Assembly (NCBI GenBank): GCA_016869765.1
Contig: VGES01000001.1
Coordinates: 124,001 to 188,000, forward strand
Origin: Alphaproteobacteria bacterium
GTDB taxonomy: Bacteria; Pseudomonadota; Alphaproteobacteria; SHVP01
Length of the DNA: 64,000 bases
Direction: 5' to 3'
Below, one piece after another: positions 10,040-18,190 of the stretch; within the stretch, counting starts at the first letter, position 1, and each line of letters starts with the position of its first letter. A model generated the notes under the pieces. That model did not search any database, was not told the DNA's origin, and worked only from the letters and a program-made list of their open reading frames with translations. Position numbers and translations under genes: made by a program.

Positions 10040-10744
10040 GTGCCCAATGCCTCGATCGCGCTCGTCGATGACGATCGCAACATCTTGACGTCCGTGTCGA
10101 TCGCCCTCGAAGCCGAGGGTTACGCCGTGAGGACCTTCGGCGATGGCCAGGAGGCGCTCGACGGGTTGACCCGCCAACCGGCCGACCTCGTCATCTTGGA
10201 TATCAAGATGCCGCGCATGGACGGAATGGAGCTGTTGGGCCGGCTGCGCCGCTCTTCCGACGTCCCGGTGATCTTTCTCACCTCGAAGGACGACGAAATC
10301 GACGAAGTGCTCGGCTTGAAGATGGGGGCCGACGACTATGTCCGAAAGCCGTTCTCGCAACGCCTGCTGATCGAGCGTGTCAAGACGATCCTCCGCCGAT
10401 CCGATGCGCGCAGCGGCAAACTTCCGGCCGGCAGCGAGGAAAAAACCATCGTGAGGGGGCCGATGACCCTCGACCCGGCCCGGCATACCTGCCTGTGGCA
10501 GGAGAGACCGGTTGCGCTGACGGTGACCGAGTTCCTGATCCTTCAGGCACTGGCGACGCGCCCTGGCCTCGTGAAGAGCCGCGATCAATTGATGGACGCA
10601 GCTTACGACGATCAGGTCTACGTCGATGACCGCACGATCGACAGCCACATCAAGAGGTTGCGACGCAAGTTCCGCGAGGTCGACGGCGAATTCGACGCGA
10701 TCGAGACGCTCTACGGCCTTGGCTATCGCTTTCGCGAAAAATAG
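10040..10744 (+). CDS. chvI: DNA-binding response regulator ChvI
   Basis: OmpR-class response regulator of 234 residues. I use the GTG at 10040, which begins the receiver domain directly ([11 protein letters not shown]) and has AGGAGGGG five to six bases upstream; the ORF-track start lies too far upstream. The phosphoacceptor is D54 in [12 protein letters not shown], with the switch threonine/lysine in FLTSKDD and YVRKPFSQ. The C-terminal winged helix ends with [18 protein letters not shown] and YGLGYRFRE. It is followed at six bases by the sensor kinase. ChvGI controls envelope, acid-stress and host-interaction genes in Rhizobiales; a general envelope-stress role is the reasonable reading here. 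Confidence 0.95.
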   Translation: MPNASIALVDDDRNILTSVSIALEAEGYAVRTFGDGQEALDGLTRQPADLVILDIKMPRMDGMELLGRLRRSSDVPVIFLTSKDDEIDEVLGLKMGADDYVRKPFSQRLLIERVKTILRRSDARSGKLPAGSEEKTIVRGPMTLDPARHTCLWQERPVALTVTEFLILQALATRPGLVKSRDQLMDAAYDDQVYVDDRTIDSHIKRLRRKFREVDGEFDAIETLYGLGYRFREK

Positions 10745-10750
10745 TCGATC

Positions 10751-12415
10751 ATGAGTCCCGCCACGCCTCCGCGGGCGGCACCAAATCAGGCGACGGGCGG
10801 CTCACGGCCAGCGGCCGGAACCCGAGGTTTCCCATCGATCACGTTTCGCATCCTGGTTCTCAACCTGCTGGCGTTGCTCGTGCTGGTCGGCGGCCTCCTG
10901 TATCTCGATCAGTTTCGCAACGGCCTCATCGTCGCCAAAATCGGCGCGTTGCGGACGGAAGGGGAGATCATCGCCGGTGCACTCGGCGAAACCGCGGTCG
11001 CTGACGAAAGCGGTGAAGTGGCCCTTGATCCGGCACAGACCCGGAACCTGCTGCGCCGCCTGTCCGAGCCGACACTCGATCGTGCTCGCGTGTTTTCGCT
11101 CGACGGGGCAATGATCGCCGACAGTCGTTCGCTGTTTCAAGCGGGCCGCGAGGTGCAGTTCGACATCCTGCCGGTCGAAGTGGAGCGGACCCTGGCCGAA
11201 GCCGTCTATGGCCGGTTGAACGATCTCTATCGCCGGATACTGCCCGAAAGCCAGCGTCTCCCCGAGTACATCGAATACGTCGAGCAACGGGCCGATCACT
11301 ACGAAGAGGTCGCCGTCGCGCTCGGCGGCGAGTTCTCCTGGGCGCTGCGCGATCGCGGCGGTACGCCGGTGATCAGTGTCGCGATGCCGGTGCAGTCGTT
11401 CAAGCGCGTGCTGGGCGCCCTGATGCTGATGAGCGATGCCAGCGATATCGAAACCAGCGTCCGCGACGTGCGCCTGGCCATCCTCCAAGTGTCGGGTGTG
11501 TCGCTCGCGATCACGGTGCTGTTGTCGTTGTACCTCGCAGGCACGATCGCGCGACCCGTCCGACGTCTGGCGGCAGCGGCCATGTCGGTGCGCCGTCGCC
11601 GTGGCGAACAGGTCACGATTCCGGATTTCTCGGCACGGCGCGACGAAATCGGCGAGCTGTCTCGATCCCTTCGCGACATGACCGAGGCGCTCTATCAACG
11701 GCTCGACGCCATCGAGTCGTTTGCCGCCGACGTTGCCCACGAGATTCGCAATCCCCTGACCAGCGTGCGAAGCGCGGTCGACGCTTTGGACAAGGCGCGT
11801 GACGACGGGCAGCGTCAGCGCCTTCTCCAGATCATTCGCGACGACGTCAGTCGCATGGACCGGTTGATCACCGACATCGCAGCTGCGTCGCGTCTCGACG
11901 CCGAACTGTGGCGAAGCCAAATGGCGCCGATCGATCTCCGGGCCCTCGTCTCCGGATTGATCGAGGTGCGAGCAGCAACGGTCGAGTCCGGCCAACCGCG
12001 TCTCTCCCTGTCGGCGCCCGAGGGCGAATCTTACGTGGTCGAGGGTTTGGCCGAGCGTTTGGGCCAGGTGTTGCGCAACCTGGTGAGTAATGCCGAATCG
12101 TTCAGCCCGCCCGGGGGAACTATCGCAATTACCCTGCGCCGCGACGGGCTATGGGTCGAGCTCTGTTGCGACGACGAGGGTCCGGGGTTCCCGCCCGACG
12201 ATGTCGACAAAGTGTTTGCACGGTTCTACACGCGGCGCCCGGCGGGCGAGGCCTTCGGCAAGCACTCCGGCCTCGGGCTCAGTATCTCGCGGCAGATCGT
12301 CGAGGCCCATGGCGGATCGATTCGGGCCGAGAACCGGGTGGACGCCAAGGGTCAAGTGGCTGGGGCGCGCCTGATCGTGCGGCTGCCTCGTGATCAAAGC
12401 GGCCCGCCACGTTGA
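10751..12415 (+). CDS. chvG: Sensor histidine kinase ChvG
   Basis: Inner-membrane histidine kinase of 554 residues. TM1 spans about residues 33-52 and TM2 about 249-267, enclosing a periplasmic sensor domain of about 195 residues. A HAMP linker follows (IARPVRRLAAAAMSVRRR), then the H-box FAADVAHEIRNPLTS with phospho-acceptor H330. The ATPase part has the N-box NLVSNAESFSPPGG, DDEGPGFPPDD and HSGLGLSISRQIVEAHGG. It pairs with ChvI just upstream. Its stop overlaps the TTG that the ORF track uses for hprK, so transcription continues into the PTS genes. In other alphaproteobacteria the periplasmic regulator ExoR controls this kinase; exoR is not in the window. Confidence 0.94.
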   Translation: MSPATPPRAAPNQATGGSRPAAGTRGFPSITFRILVLNLLALLVLVGGLLYLDQFRNGLIVAKIGALRTEGEIIAGALGETAVADESGEVALDPAQTRNLLRRLSEPTLDRARVFSLDGAMIADSRSLFQAGREVQFDILPVEVERTLAEAVYGRLNDLYRRILPESQRLPEYIEYVEQRADHYEEVAVALGGEFSWALRDRGGTPVISVAMPVQSFKRVLGALMLMSDASDIETSVRDVRLAILQVSGVSLAITVLLSLYLAGTIARPVRRLAAAAMSVRRRRGEQVTIPDFSARRDEIGELSRSLRDMTEALYQRLDAIESFAADVAHEIRNPLTSVRSAVDALDKARDDGQRQRLLQIIRDDVSRMDRLITDIAAASRLDAELWRSQMAPIDLRALVSGLIEVRAATVESGQPRLSLSAPEGESYVVEGLAERLGQVLRNLVSNAESFSPPGGTIAITLRRDGLWVELCCDDEGPGFPPDDVDKVFARFYTRRPAGEAFGKHSGLGLSISRQIVEAHGGSIRAENRVDAKGQVAGARLIVRLPRDQSGPPR

Positions 12416-12912
12416 CAGTCGCGGCGCCAACCCACATTTTTTTGGCCATGGCGCTGATCCACGCGAGTTGTATCGACGTTCAGGGAGCCGCCGTGTTGCT
12501 TCGCGGCGCGCCCGGCAGCGGCAAATCCGATTTGGCCCTGCGCTTGCTCGATGGCGGGGCGCGCCTGGTTGCCGACGATCAGGTCGAGATCGCGGCCGTC
12601 CGCGGGGAACTGATCGCCAGCGCGCCAGAGGCTCTCCACGGCCTCCTCGAGGTTCGCGGCATCGGAATCCTGCGTTTGCCGGAGTCGCGCATAACGCCGC
12701 GTGCACGGGTTGGCTTCGTCGTCGACCTGGGGCCGGGCGCCGTGGTCCCGCGTCTGCCCGAGGATACGACGTGCACCATCGAGGGGGTGATCCTGCCGCT
12801 CCTGGTGCTGGCGGCCCTCGAGGCTTCGACCCCGGCCAAGATCCGATTGTTCGCCGCCGGCGTCGAGCGGATCAGTGCGGTGAAGCGCATGCCGCGTTCG
12901 CGTCGGCGCTGA
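12412..12912 (+). CDS. hprK: HPr kinase/phosphorylase, short alphaproteobacterial form
   Basis: Short HprK of 166 residues (TTG start) or 154 (ATG at 12448, MALIHASCIDVQG). The second start matches the family N-terminus better, but neither has a clear ribosome-binding site. The Walker A loop RGAPGSGKSDLALRLL and the acidic ARLVADDQVE are visible. The HprK signature EVRGIGIL is also present. The protein is only the C-terminal kinase domain of the longer Firmicutes enzyme, as usual in this class. It would phosphorylate HPr on the serine found in the ptsH product encoded 1.3 kb downstream, tying PTS state to the ChvGI operon. Confidence 0.92.
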   Translation: MTVAAPTHIFLAMALIHASCIDVQGAAVLLRGAPGSGKSDLALRLLDGGARLVADDQVEIAAVRGELIASAPEALHGLLEVRGIGILRLPESRITPRARVGFVVDLGPGAVVPRLPEDTTCTIEGVILPLLVLAALEASTPAKIRLFAAGVERISAVKRMPRSRRR

Positions 12913-12917
12913 CGCCG

Positions 12918-13811
12918 ATGACCAATACGACACGCGTCATGCTCGTGACCGGGATGTCGGGTGCCGGAAAATCGACCGTGCTCCACCTCCTGGAGGACCT
13001 CGGGTACGAGGCGATCGACAACATTCCGCTCGCGTTGTTGCGCAACCTGCTGACGCCGGTCGGCGACAGTCCGTTGACGCGTCATGATGCGATCGCCGTC
13101 GGAATCGACATTCGTACCCGGGATTTCGGCGCCGACCGCGTGGCAGAAGAAGTCTATGCGCTTCGCCAGCGTTCCGATCTTTCGGTTCAGCTCGTCTTCA
13201 TGGATTGTGACGAAGACGTCCTGGCGCGACGCTACACCGAGACTCGTCGCCGGCATCCGCTCGCCGAAGACCGGCGGCTGGTCGATGGTCTCCATCTCGA
13301 ACGCGAACGGATCGGAAGCCTGCGCGATCGCGCCGATGTCGTCATCGACACCACCATGCTGTCGGTGACCCAGCTTCGCCAGTTGATCGGCGAGCGGTTC
13401 CGGCTGCTGGCCGGCCCCGGACTCACTGTCACGGTGATCTCGTTTGCCTATCGGCGAGGCCTGCCGCGGGAAGCCGATCTCGTGTTCGATGTGCGCTTCC
13501 TCGCCAATCCGCACTACGATCCCGCCTTGCAGCCCCTCACTGGTCTCGATGCCGCGGTGGGCCGGTTCGTCGAGGCGGATCCCGCCTACGCGGCCTTCTT
13601 TGCTTCGCTTTCGGCTCTGCTCGGAACGTTGCTGCCCAACTACACGCAGGAAGGAAAGACCTACCTGACGATCGGTGTCGGATGTTCGGGCGGCCAGCAC
13701 CGATCGGTCCACGTGGCGGAACGGGTCGCGGCCTTCTTGCGTGATCGTGGGGTCGCTCCAGTCGTTCGACATCGCGACCTGCCCGAGCCGGTGAGGGACT
13801 CGAGCGGATGA
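12918..13811 (+). CDS. rapZ: RNase adapter protein RapZ / nucleotide-binding YvcJ family
   Basis: A 297-residue RapZ-family protein. I start it at the ATG at 12918 (MTNTTRVMLVTGMSG), five bases after the hprK stop; the longer ORF in the track is out-of-frame hprK sequence. The P-loop is TGMSGAGKST, the middle carries IDIRTRDF and LVFMDCDEDVLARRYTETRRRHPL, and the C-terminal domain has the signature IGVGCSGGQHRSV. In E. coli RapZ directs RNase E to GlmZ RNA and controls GlmS; in alphaproteobacteria it is always near the PTS genes and its target is less clear. The stop overlaps the next ATG. Confidence 0.93.
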   Translation: MTNTTRVMLVTGMSGAGKSTVLHLLEDLGYEAIDNIPLALLRNLLTPVGDSPLTRHDAIAVGIDIRTRDFGADRVAEEVYALRQRSDLSVQLVFMDCDEDVLARRYTETRRRHPLAEDRRLVDGLHLERERIGSLRDRADVVIDTTMLSVTQLRQLIGERFRLLAGPGLTVTVISFAYRRGLPREADLVFDVRFLANPHYDPALQPLTGLDAAVGRFVEADPAYAAFFASLSALLGTLLPNYTQEGKTYLTIGVGCSGGQHRSVHVAERVAAFLRDRGVAPVVRHRDLPEPVRDSSG

Positions 13812-14218
13812 TCGGCGTTGTCGTCGTCACCCACGCCCGTCTCGGCGCCGAGTTCGTCGCCGCGGTCGAGCACATCGTCGGTCCGCAGGCGCAAATGCGG
13901 GCGATCCACATCGCCCCCGATGGCACGATCGATCGACAGCGCGAGGAAATCGCTGCTGCCGTGGCCGCGGTCGACAGCGGCGATGGGGTGATCGTGTTGA
14001 CCGACATGTTCGGGGGCACGCCGTCCAACCTCGCGATCGCGGCCATGAATCGCTCGGCGATCGAAGTGATCGCGGGGGTCAACCTGCCGATGCTGGTGAA
14101 GTTGGCCCAAATTCGCGCTCGAGTCGGGCTCGAGGAAGCGGTGCGCGCCACCCAGGACGCGGGTCGCAAGTACATTCAGGCCGCGTCGCTGCTGCTCGCC
14201 AACAAGGAGCGAGCGTGA
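13808..14218 (+). CDS. PTS EIIA component, mannose family (regulatory EIIA)
   Basis: A 136-residue stand-alone EIIA of the mannose/fructose family. The phosphorylated histidine is H9 in VVVVTHARLG, and the conserved LTDMFGGTPSNLA loop follows at about residue 61. No IIB, IIC or IID genes are near. Such lone EIIA-Man proteins in alphaproteobacteria are thought to be regulatory rather than part of a sugar transporter. ATGA overlap with rapZ and GTGA overlap with ptsH show tight co-translation. Confidence 0.92.
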   Translation: MIGVVVVTHARLGAEFVAAVEHIVGPQAQMRAIHIAPDGTIDRQREEIAAAVAAVDSGDGVIVLTDMFGGTPSNLAIAAMNRSAIEVIAGVNLPMLVKLAQIRARVGLEEAVRATQDAGRKYIQAASLLLANKERA

Positions 14219-14496
14219 GCGAACCCGGGGTGATCAGGCGCGTCGTCAAAGTCGTCAACGAACGTGGCCTCCATGCCCGCGCCGCGGCGGCCTTCGTCAA
14301 GCTGGCCGGTACGTTCGAGGCGGAATTGACCGTGGCCCAGGGCGAGACGGCCGTTTCGGGCGGCTCGATCATGGGGCTGATGATGCTGGCCGCGGCCCCC
14401 GGCACCGAACTGTCGATCAGCGGCAAGGGCGCGGATGCCGAGCGCGCCGTCGCGGCGCTGACGGCCTTGGTCGAGGCCGGTTTCGGCGAGACCTGA
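14215..14496 (+). CDS. ptsH: HPr phosphocarrier protein
   Basis: HPr of 93 residues, starting at a GTG that overlaps the preceding stop. The EI-dependent phosphorylation site is H20 in ERGLHARAAAAF. The HprK target serine is S51 in SGGSIMGLMML, so both phosphorylation modes are possible. It lies in one operon with its kinase. Enzyme I or PtsP is not in the window. It probably donates phosphate to EIIA-Man just upstream and to EIIA-Ntr (49.3 kb). Confidence 0.95.
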   Translation: MSEPGVIRRVVKVVNERGLHARAAAAFVKLAGTFEAELTVAQGETAVSGGSIMGLMMLAAAPGTELSISGKGADAERAVAALTALVEAGFGET

Positions 14497-14505
14497 CCGA
14501 ATTCA

Positions 14506-14523
14506 TATAAAGATATCTTTATA
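14506..14523. promoter_or_regulatory. 18-bp perfect palindrome, probable SahR-type operator of ahcY
   Basis: TATAAAGATATCTTTATA is a perfect 18-bp palindrome, AT-rich in a GC-rich genome, 72 bases before the ahcY ATG. It abuts a good promoter on its downstream side. Palindromes of the ATAAAGATATCTTTAT type before ahcY and methionine-cycle genes are associated, from memory of comparative work, with SahR, an ArsR-family repressor sensing S-adenosylhomocysteine. The regulator gene is not in the window. Confidence 0.75.
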
Positions 14524-14524
14524 C

Positions 14525-14553
14525 TTGCATGTGAAAGGGCGAGTTGGTATGAG
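14525..14553 (+). promoter_or_regulatory. Putative sigma-70 promoter of ahcY
   Basis: TTGCAT at 14525-14530 and TATGAG at 14548-14553 are separated by 17 bases. The predicted start of transcription is near 14560, giving a leader of about 36 bases. The -35 box begins one base after the palindrome, so a repressor bound there would touch polymerase. Confidence 0.5.
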
Positions 14554-14595
14554 ACCCCCGCGCCCAGGTTCTTTCTGCCCGCCGAGGAGACTGCC

Positions 14596-15894
14596 ATGCC
14601 GGCCGCCGCCAACGATTTCAAAGTCAAGGACATGTCCCAGGCCGAGTGGGGTCGCAGCGAGATCACGATCGCCGAAACCGAGATGCCCGGGCTGATGGCG
14701 CTACGCAGCGAATACGGCGTCAGCAAGCCTCTCAAGGGCGCCCGCATCGCCGGGTGCTTGCACATGACGATCCAGACGGCGGTGTTGATCGAGACCCTGC
14801 AGGCGTTGGGGGCCGAGGTCCGCTGGAGTTCCTGCAACATCTTTTCGACCCAGGACCAGGCGGCCGCGGCCATTGCGGCGCGGGGCACGCCGGTGTTCGC
14901 GTGGAAAGGCATGTCCGAGGAGGAGTTTTGGTGGGCCATCGATCAGACGATCTTTGGCCCCAACGGCTGGCGTCCGAACATGATTCTCGATGACGGCGGG
15001 GACCTGACGCAGGTCATGCATCAGAAGCACGTCGATCTGCTCAAGGATGTTCGCGGGATCAGCGAAGAGACCACGACGGGCGTGCATCGCCTCTACGAGA
15101 TGGCGAAGGCGATGACGCTGCGTGTGCCTGCGATCAACGTCAACGATTCGGTGACCAAGTCGAAGTTCGACAATCTTTACGGCTGTCGCGAGAGCCTCGT
15201 CGACGGAATCAAGCGGGCGACCAGCGTCATGATGGCGGGTAAGGTCGCCGTGGTTTGCGGCTTCGGTGACGTCGGCAAGGGCTCGGCGGAATCGTTGCGC
15301 GGCCAGGGCGCCCGCGTGTTGGTGACGGAAATCGACCCGATTTGCGCGCTGCAGGCGGCGATGGAGGGTTATCAGGTCTCGACGATGGAAGAGGCCGCTG
15401 CGGTCGGCGATATCTTCGTCACGGCGACGGGCAATGTCGATGTGATCACAATTGATCATATGCGGCAGATGAAGGATCGCGCGATCGTCTGCAACATCGG
15501 GCACTTCGACTCCGAGATCCAGATTGCCGCATTGCGCAACCTGCGTTGGCACAAGGTCAAAGATCAGGTGCACGAAGTCGAGTTCCCGAACGGCAAGCGG
15601 TTGATCGTGCTGGCGGAAGGGCGCTTGGTGAATCTCGGGTGCGCGACCGGACACCCCAGCTTCGTCATGAGCGCGTCGTTCACCAATCAGGTGTTGGCCC
15701 AGATCGAACTGTGGAGCAACGCGGCCAAATACGAGCGCAAGGTCTACGTACTGCCCAAGAAGCTCGACGAAAAAGTGGCGGCGCTCCACCTCGACAAGTT
15801 GGGCGTCAAGCTGACGAAGCTCAGCGCCAAGCAGGCGGCGTACATCGGCGTGAACGATCAGGGCCCGTACAAGCCGGATTACTACCGCTACTAA
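14596..15894 (+). CDS. ahcY: Adenosylhomocysteinase (S-adenosyl-L-homocysteine hydrolase)
   Basis: Tetrameric cytosolic enzyme that splits S-adenosylhomocysteine into homocysteine and adenosine, relieving product inhibition of methyltransferases. The 432 residues contain the NAD-binding loop [18 protein letters not shown], substrate segments [16 protein letters not shown] and [19 protein letters not shown], and the invariant C-terminus KPDYYRY. GAGGAGA lies six bases before the ATG. It lies 99 bases after ptsH but has its own palindrome-linked promoter, so it can be controlled separately from the PTS operon. A weak GGCGGC-ATT-GCCGCC hairpin without a T-run follows at 15922-15936. Confidence 0.98.
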   Translation: MPAAANDFKVKDMSQAEWGRSEITIAETEMPGLMALRSEYGVSKPLKGARIAGCLHMTIQTAVLIETLQALGAEVRWSSCNIFSTQDQAAAAIAARGTPVFAWKGMSEEEFWWAIDQTIFGPNGWRPNMILDDGGDLTQVMHQKHVDLLKDVRGISEETTTGVHRLYEMAKAMTLRVPAINVNDSVTKSKFDNLYGCRESLVDGIKRATSVMMAGKVAVVCGFGDVGKGSAESLRGQGARVLVTEIDPICALQAAMEGYQVSTMEEAAAVGDIFVTATGNVDVITIDHMRQMKDRAIVCNIGHFDSEIQIAALRNLRWHKVKDQVHEVEFPNGKRLIVLAEGRLVNLGCATGHPSFVMSASFTNQVLAQIELWSNAAKYERKVYVLPKKLDEKVAALHLDKLGVKLTKLSAKQAAYIGVNDQGPYKPDYYRY

Positions 15895-15963
15895 CCAAGC
15901 GCGTTTTCGCTTGCGATCAAGGGCGGCATTGCCGCCGACCGATCCCGTCATTAGAAAAGGGTC

Positions 15964-16464
15964 ATGCCTTCGGCATCGCCCGTGGCGCCCATGTCGGGGC
16001 CGCTCACGGTCATCGACCTCGCGGACTTGGCGGCGACCGAGCGTTTGGCCCGGCGGCTCGCCAAGGCGTTGCGTCCGGGCGACTTCATCGGCCTCACGGG
16101 TGATCTCGGGGCGGGCAAAACGACGTTTGCCCGGTACGTCATTTCGGCTGTCAGCGGCCGAGCGGAAGAGGTCCCGAGTCCAACGTTCAACTTGGTGCTG
16201 GTCTACGCTTTTCCTCATCTCATCCTCTGGCACGTCGATCTCTACCGCCTGCGGACTCCCGAGGAGGCCTATGAGCTCGGCATCGACGATGCGCTCGCGG
16301 AGGGCGTCGCCTTGGTGGAATGGTCCGAACGTCTCGGGCATTTCCTCCCCGAGGATTGGCTCGAGTTGCGCTTCGAGGAGGCGGCGGGACAGACACGCCG
16401 GGTCCACGTCCGGCCCCATGGCCGTTGGATCGGCCGATGGCGCGTGCTGTCGGACTCGCTATGA
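15964..16464 (+). CDS. tsaE: tRNA threonylcarbamoyladenosine biosynthesis ATPase TsaE
   Basis: TsaE, the ATPase that works with TsaB and TsaD to form t6A37 on ANN-decoding tRNAs. The 166 residues include the Walker A loop GDLGAGKTTFAR, SPTFNLVLVY, the switch-like WHVDLYRL and VEWSERLG. The start is uncertain: ATG at 15964 or 15991 (MSGPLTVIDLADL), neither with a clear ribosome-binding site. It heads a chain of ATGA overlaps running tsaE-amgK-murU-addB-addA. Confidence 0.94.
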   Translation: MPSASPVAPMSGPLTVIDLADLAATERLARRLAKALRPGDFIGLTGDLGAGKTTFARYVISAVSGRAEEVPSPTFNLVLVYAFPHLILWHVDLYRLRTPEEAYELGIDDALAEGVALVEWSERLGHFLPEDWLELRFEEAAGQTRRVHVRPHGRWIGRWRVLSDSL

Positions 16465-17471
16465 GCGCGGATCGCGACGCCGTGCGAGCCCGTCTTCTGG
16501 CCGACGCGGGCTGGTCGGACGCCGAAATCGCCCCGCTTGCCGGTGATGCGTCGTTCCGGCGCTACTTTCGGCTCCGTCGCGGCGAAGAGACGGCCGTCCT
16601 CATGGATGCGCCACCGCCGCAGGAAAATGTTCGACCGTTCCTTTCCGTGGCGGAGCGGCTCGTAGGCTACGGCTATAGCGCGCCCCGCGTGCTCGCCCGA
16701 GACGTCGCCCAAGGGTTCCTGCTGCTAGAGGACCTGGGCGACGATTCGTTCAACCGGGTGCTGCGGTCCGGCGGCGACGAAGGGTCGCTCTACGCCGCGG
16801 CCATCGATGTTCTCGTCGATCTCCGGCGTCGACCGCAGGCTCCGGGACTGCCGCCCTTCGACGAGGCCCGGATCCTGCGCGAGGTCGGGCTCGTGCTCGA
16901 TTGGTTCTGGCCGGCGCAGTCGGGCCGGCCAGCCGATCCCGCCATGAACGAGGAGTACCGCTCGTTATGGCGATCGGTCGTTCCGGCGATGCGGGGCGAC
17001 CAGGACACCATGGTCCTGTTCGACTATCACGTCGATAACCTGATGTGGCTGCCCGACCGGTCCGGCGTCCGTCGCGTGGGCTTGCTCGACTTCCAGGATG
17101 CCGTTTGGGGGCCGGCCGCCTACGACGTTGTTTCGCTGCTGGAGGACGCACGACGTGACGTTCCTGACGCGATCGTCGGGGCCATGCTCGAACGGTACGG
17201 GCGCGCGGTCGACGATCCGGCGGCATTCGCCGCGGCCTACGCCGCGGTCGGGGCCCAGCGCAACGCGCGCATCGTCGGCGTCTTTGCCCGTCTCTGGCTG
17301 CGCGACCGGAAACCGCAATACCTAGCGCTGTTGCCGAGGGTTTGGCGCCTGCTCGAACACGACCTCGCCCATCCGGCGCTGGCCACGCTTCGTGCCTGGT
17401 TCGACCGGCACGTCCCGTCCTCGGCGCGCCACCAGGCGCCCACTCCCGACCGCTTTCGGCTGCCCTCATGA
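16461..17471 (+). CDS. amgK: Aminoglycoside-phosphotransferase-fold sugar kinase, likely AmgK (MurNAc/GlcNAc anomeric kinase)
   Basis: A 336-residue kinase-fold protein. The ATG at 16461 overlaps the tsaE stop (ATGA); the longer ORF-track start is inside tsaE. Catalytic and metal-binding motifs are DYHVDNLMWL (general base and Asn) and LLDFQDAVWGPAAYDVVSLL. With murU directly downstream, the pair matches the AmgK/MurU peptidoglycan recycling route, in which MurNAc is phosphorylated at C1 and then activated with UTP, bypassing de novo UDP-MurNAc synthesis and therefore fosfomycin. The kinase fold is certain; the substrate is inferred from context. Confidence 0.88.
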   Translation: MSADRDAVRARLLADAGWSDAEIAPLAGDASFRRYFRLRRGEETAVLMDAPPPQENVRPFLSVAERLVGYGYSAPRVLARDVAQGFLLLEDLGDDSFNRVLRSGGDEGSLYAAAIDVLVDLRRRPQAPGLPPFDEARILREVGLVLDWFWPAQSGRPADPAMNEEYRSLWRSVVPAMRGDQDTMVLFDYHVDNLMWLPDRSGVRRVGLLDFQDAVWGPAAYDVVSLLEDARRDVPDAIVGAMLERYGRAVDDPAAFAAAYAAVGAQRNARIVGVFARLWLRDRKPQYLALLPRVWRLLEHDLAHPALATLRAWFDRHVPSSARHQAPTPDRFRLPS

Positions 17472-18190
17472 GCCCGTCGATCGACACCGCCATGGTATTG
17501 GCCGCCGGGCTGGGGCGACGCATGCGCCATCTCAGCGAGCAACGCCCCAAACCGCTGACCGAAGTGGGAGGCAAGGCGTTGATCGACCACGTGCTCGACG
17601 AATTGGATCATGCGGGCACGCGGCGTGCCGTGATCAACGTCCATTACCGGGCCGACGACGTGCTGGCACACCTCGATCGACGTCGCGGACGTGGCCCCGC
17701 CATCACGATTTCGGATGAACGGCTTCGCCTGCTCGACACCGGCGGCGCGCTGGTCAAAGCCCGCCCGCTGCTCGGTGCGGGAGCGATCTTCGTCGCCAAC
17801 TCCGACGTCGTTCGCTACGGAGGGCGTCGACCGGCGCCGTTGGCCCTTCGCGACGCATTCGATCCAACGCGCATGGATGTATTGTTGCTGCTCTACCCCG
17901 TCGAGCGCGCGATCGGGTTCGAGGGACCAGGAGACTTTTTCCTCGGTCGCGATGGTCGGCTGGAACGACGCGGGCACGCCGAACGGGCGCCGTTTCTTTT
18001 CGCCGGGCTCTATGTGCTTGCGCTCGACGCGATTGCCGGCATCACGGACGAAGTGTTTTCGGCCAACCGATTGTTCGATCAAGCGATCGCGCGGGGCCGC
18101 CTGTTCGGAATCCTCTACGACGGCGATTGGATGCACGTCGGCAGCCCCGAAGCCCTCGCGGCGGCCGAACAGGCCCTGATCCGACCATGA
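17468..18190 (+). CDS. murU: Nucleotidyltransferase, likely MurNAc-1-phosphate uridylyltransferase MurU
   Basis: A 240-residue nucleotidyltransferase with the NTP-binding signature AMVLAAGLGRRMRHLS, then RPKPLTEVGGKALIDH. The metal-binding aspartate is in FVANSDVVRYGG, and a second in DGDWMHVGSPEAL near the C-terminus. I use the ATG at 17468, which overlaps the amgK stop. Pairing with amgK supports conversion of MurNAc-1-phosphate to UDP-MurNAc in cell-wall recycling. A related glucose- or mannose-1-phosphate activity cannot be ruled out from sequence. Confidence 0.88.
   Translation: MSPSIDTAMVLAAGLGRRMRHLSEQRPKPLTEVGGKALIDHVLDELDHAGTRRAVINVHYRADDVLAHLDRRRGRGPAITISDERLRLLDTGGALVKARPLLGAGAIFVANSDVVRYGGRRPAPLALRDAFDPTRMDVLLLLYPVERAIGFEGPGDFFLGRDGRLERRGHAERAPFLFAGLYVLALDAIAGITDEVFSANRLFDQAIARGRLFGILYDGDWMHVGSPEALAAAEQALIRP

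Noticed and set aside
14497-14595. SAH or SAM riboswitch before ahcY
   Set aside because: The gap is only 99 bases, is mostly accounted for by the palindrome and promoter, and leaves a leader of about 36 bases with no recognisable riboswitch core.
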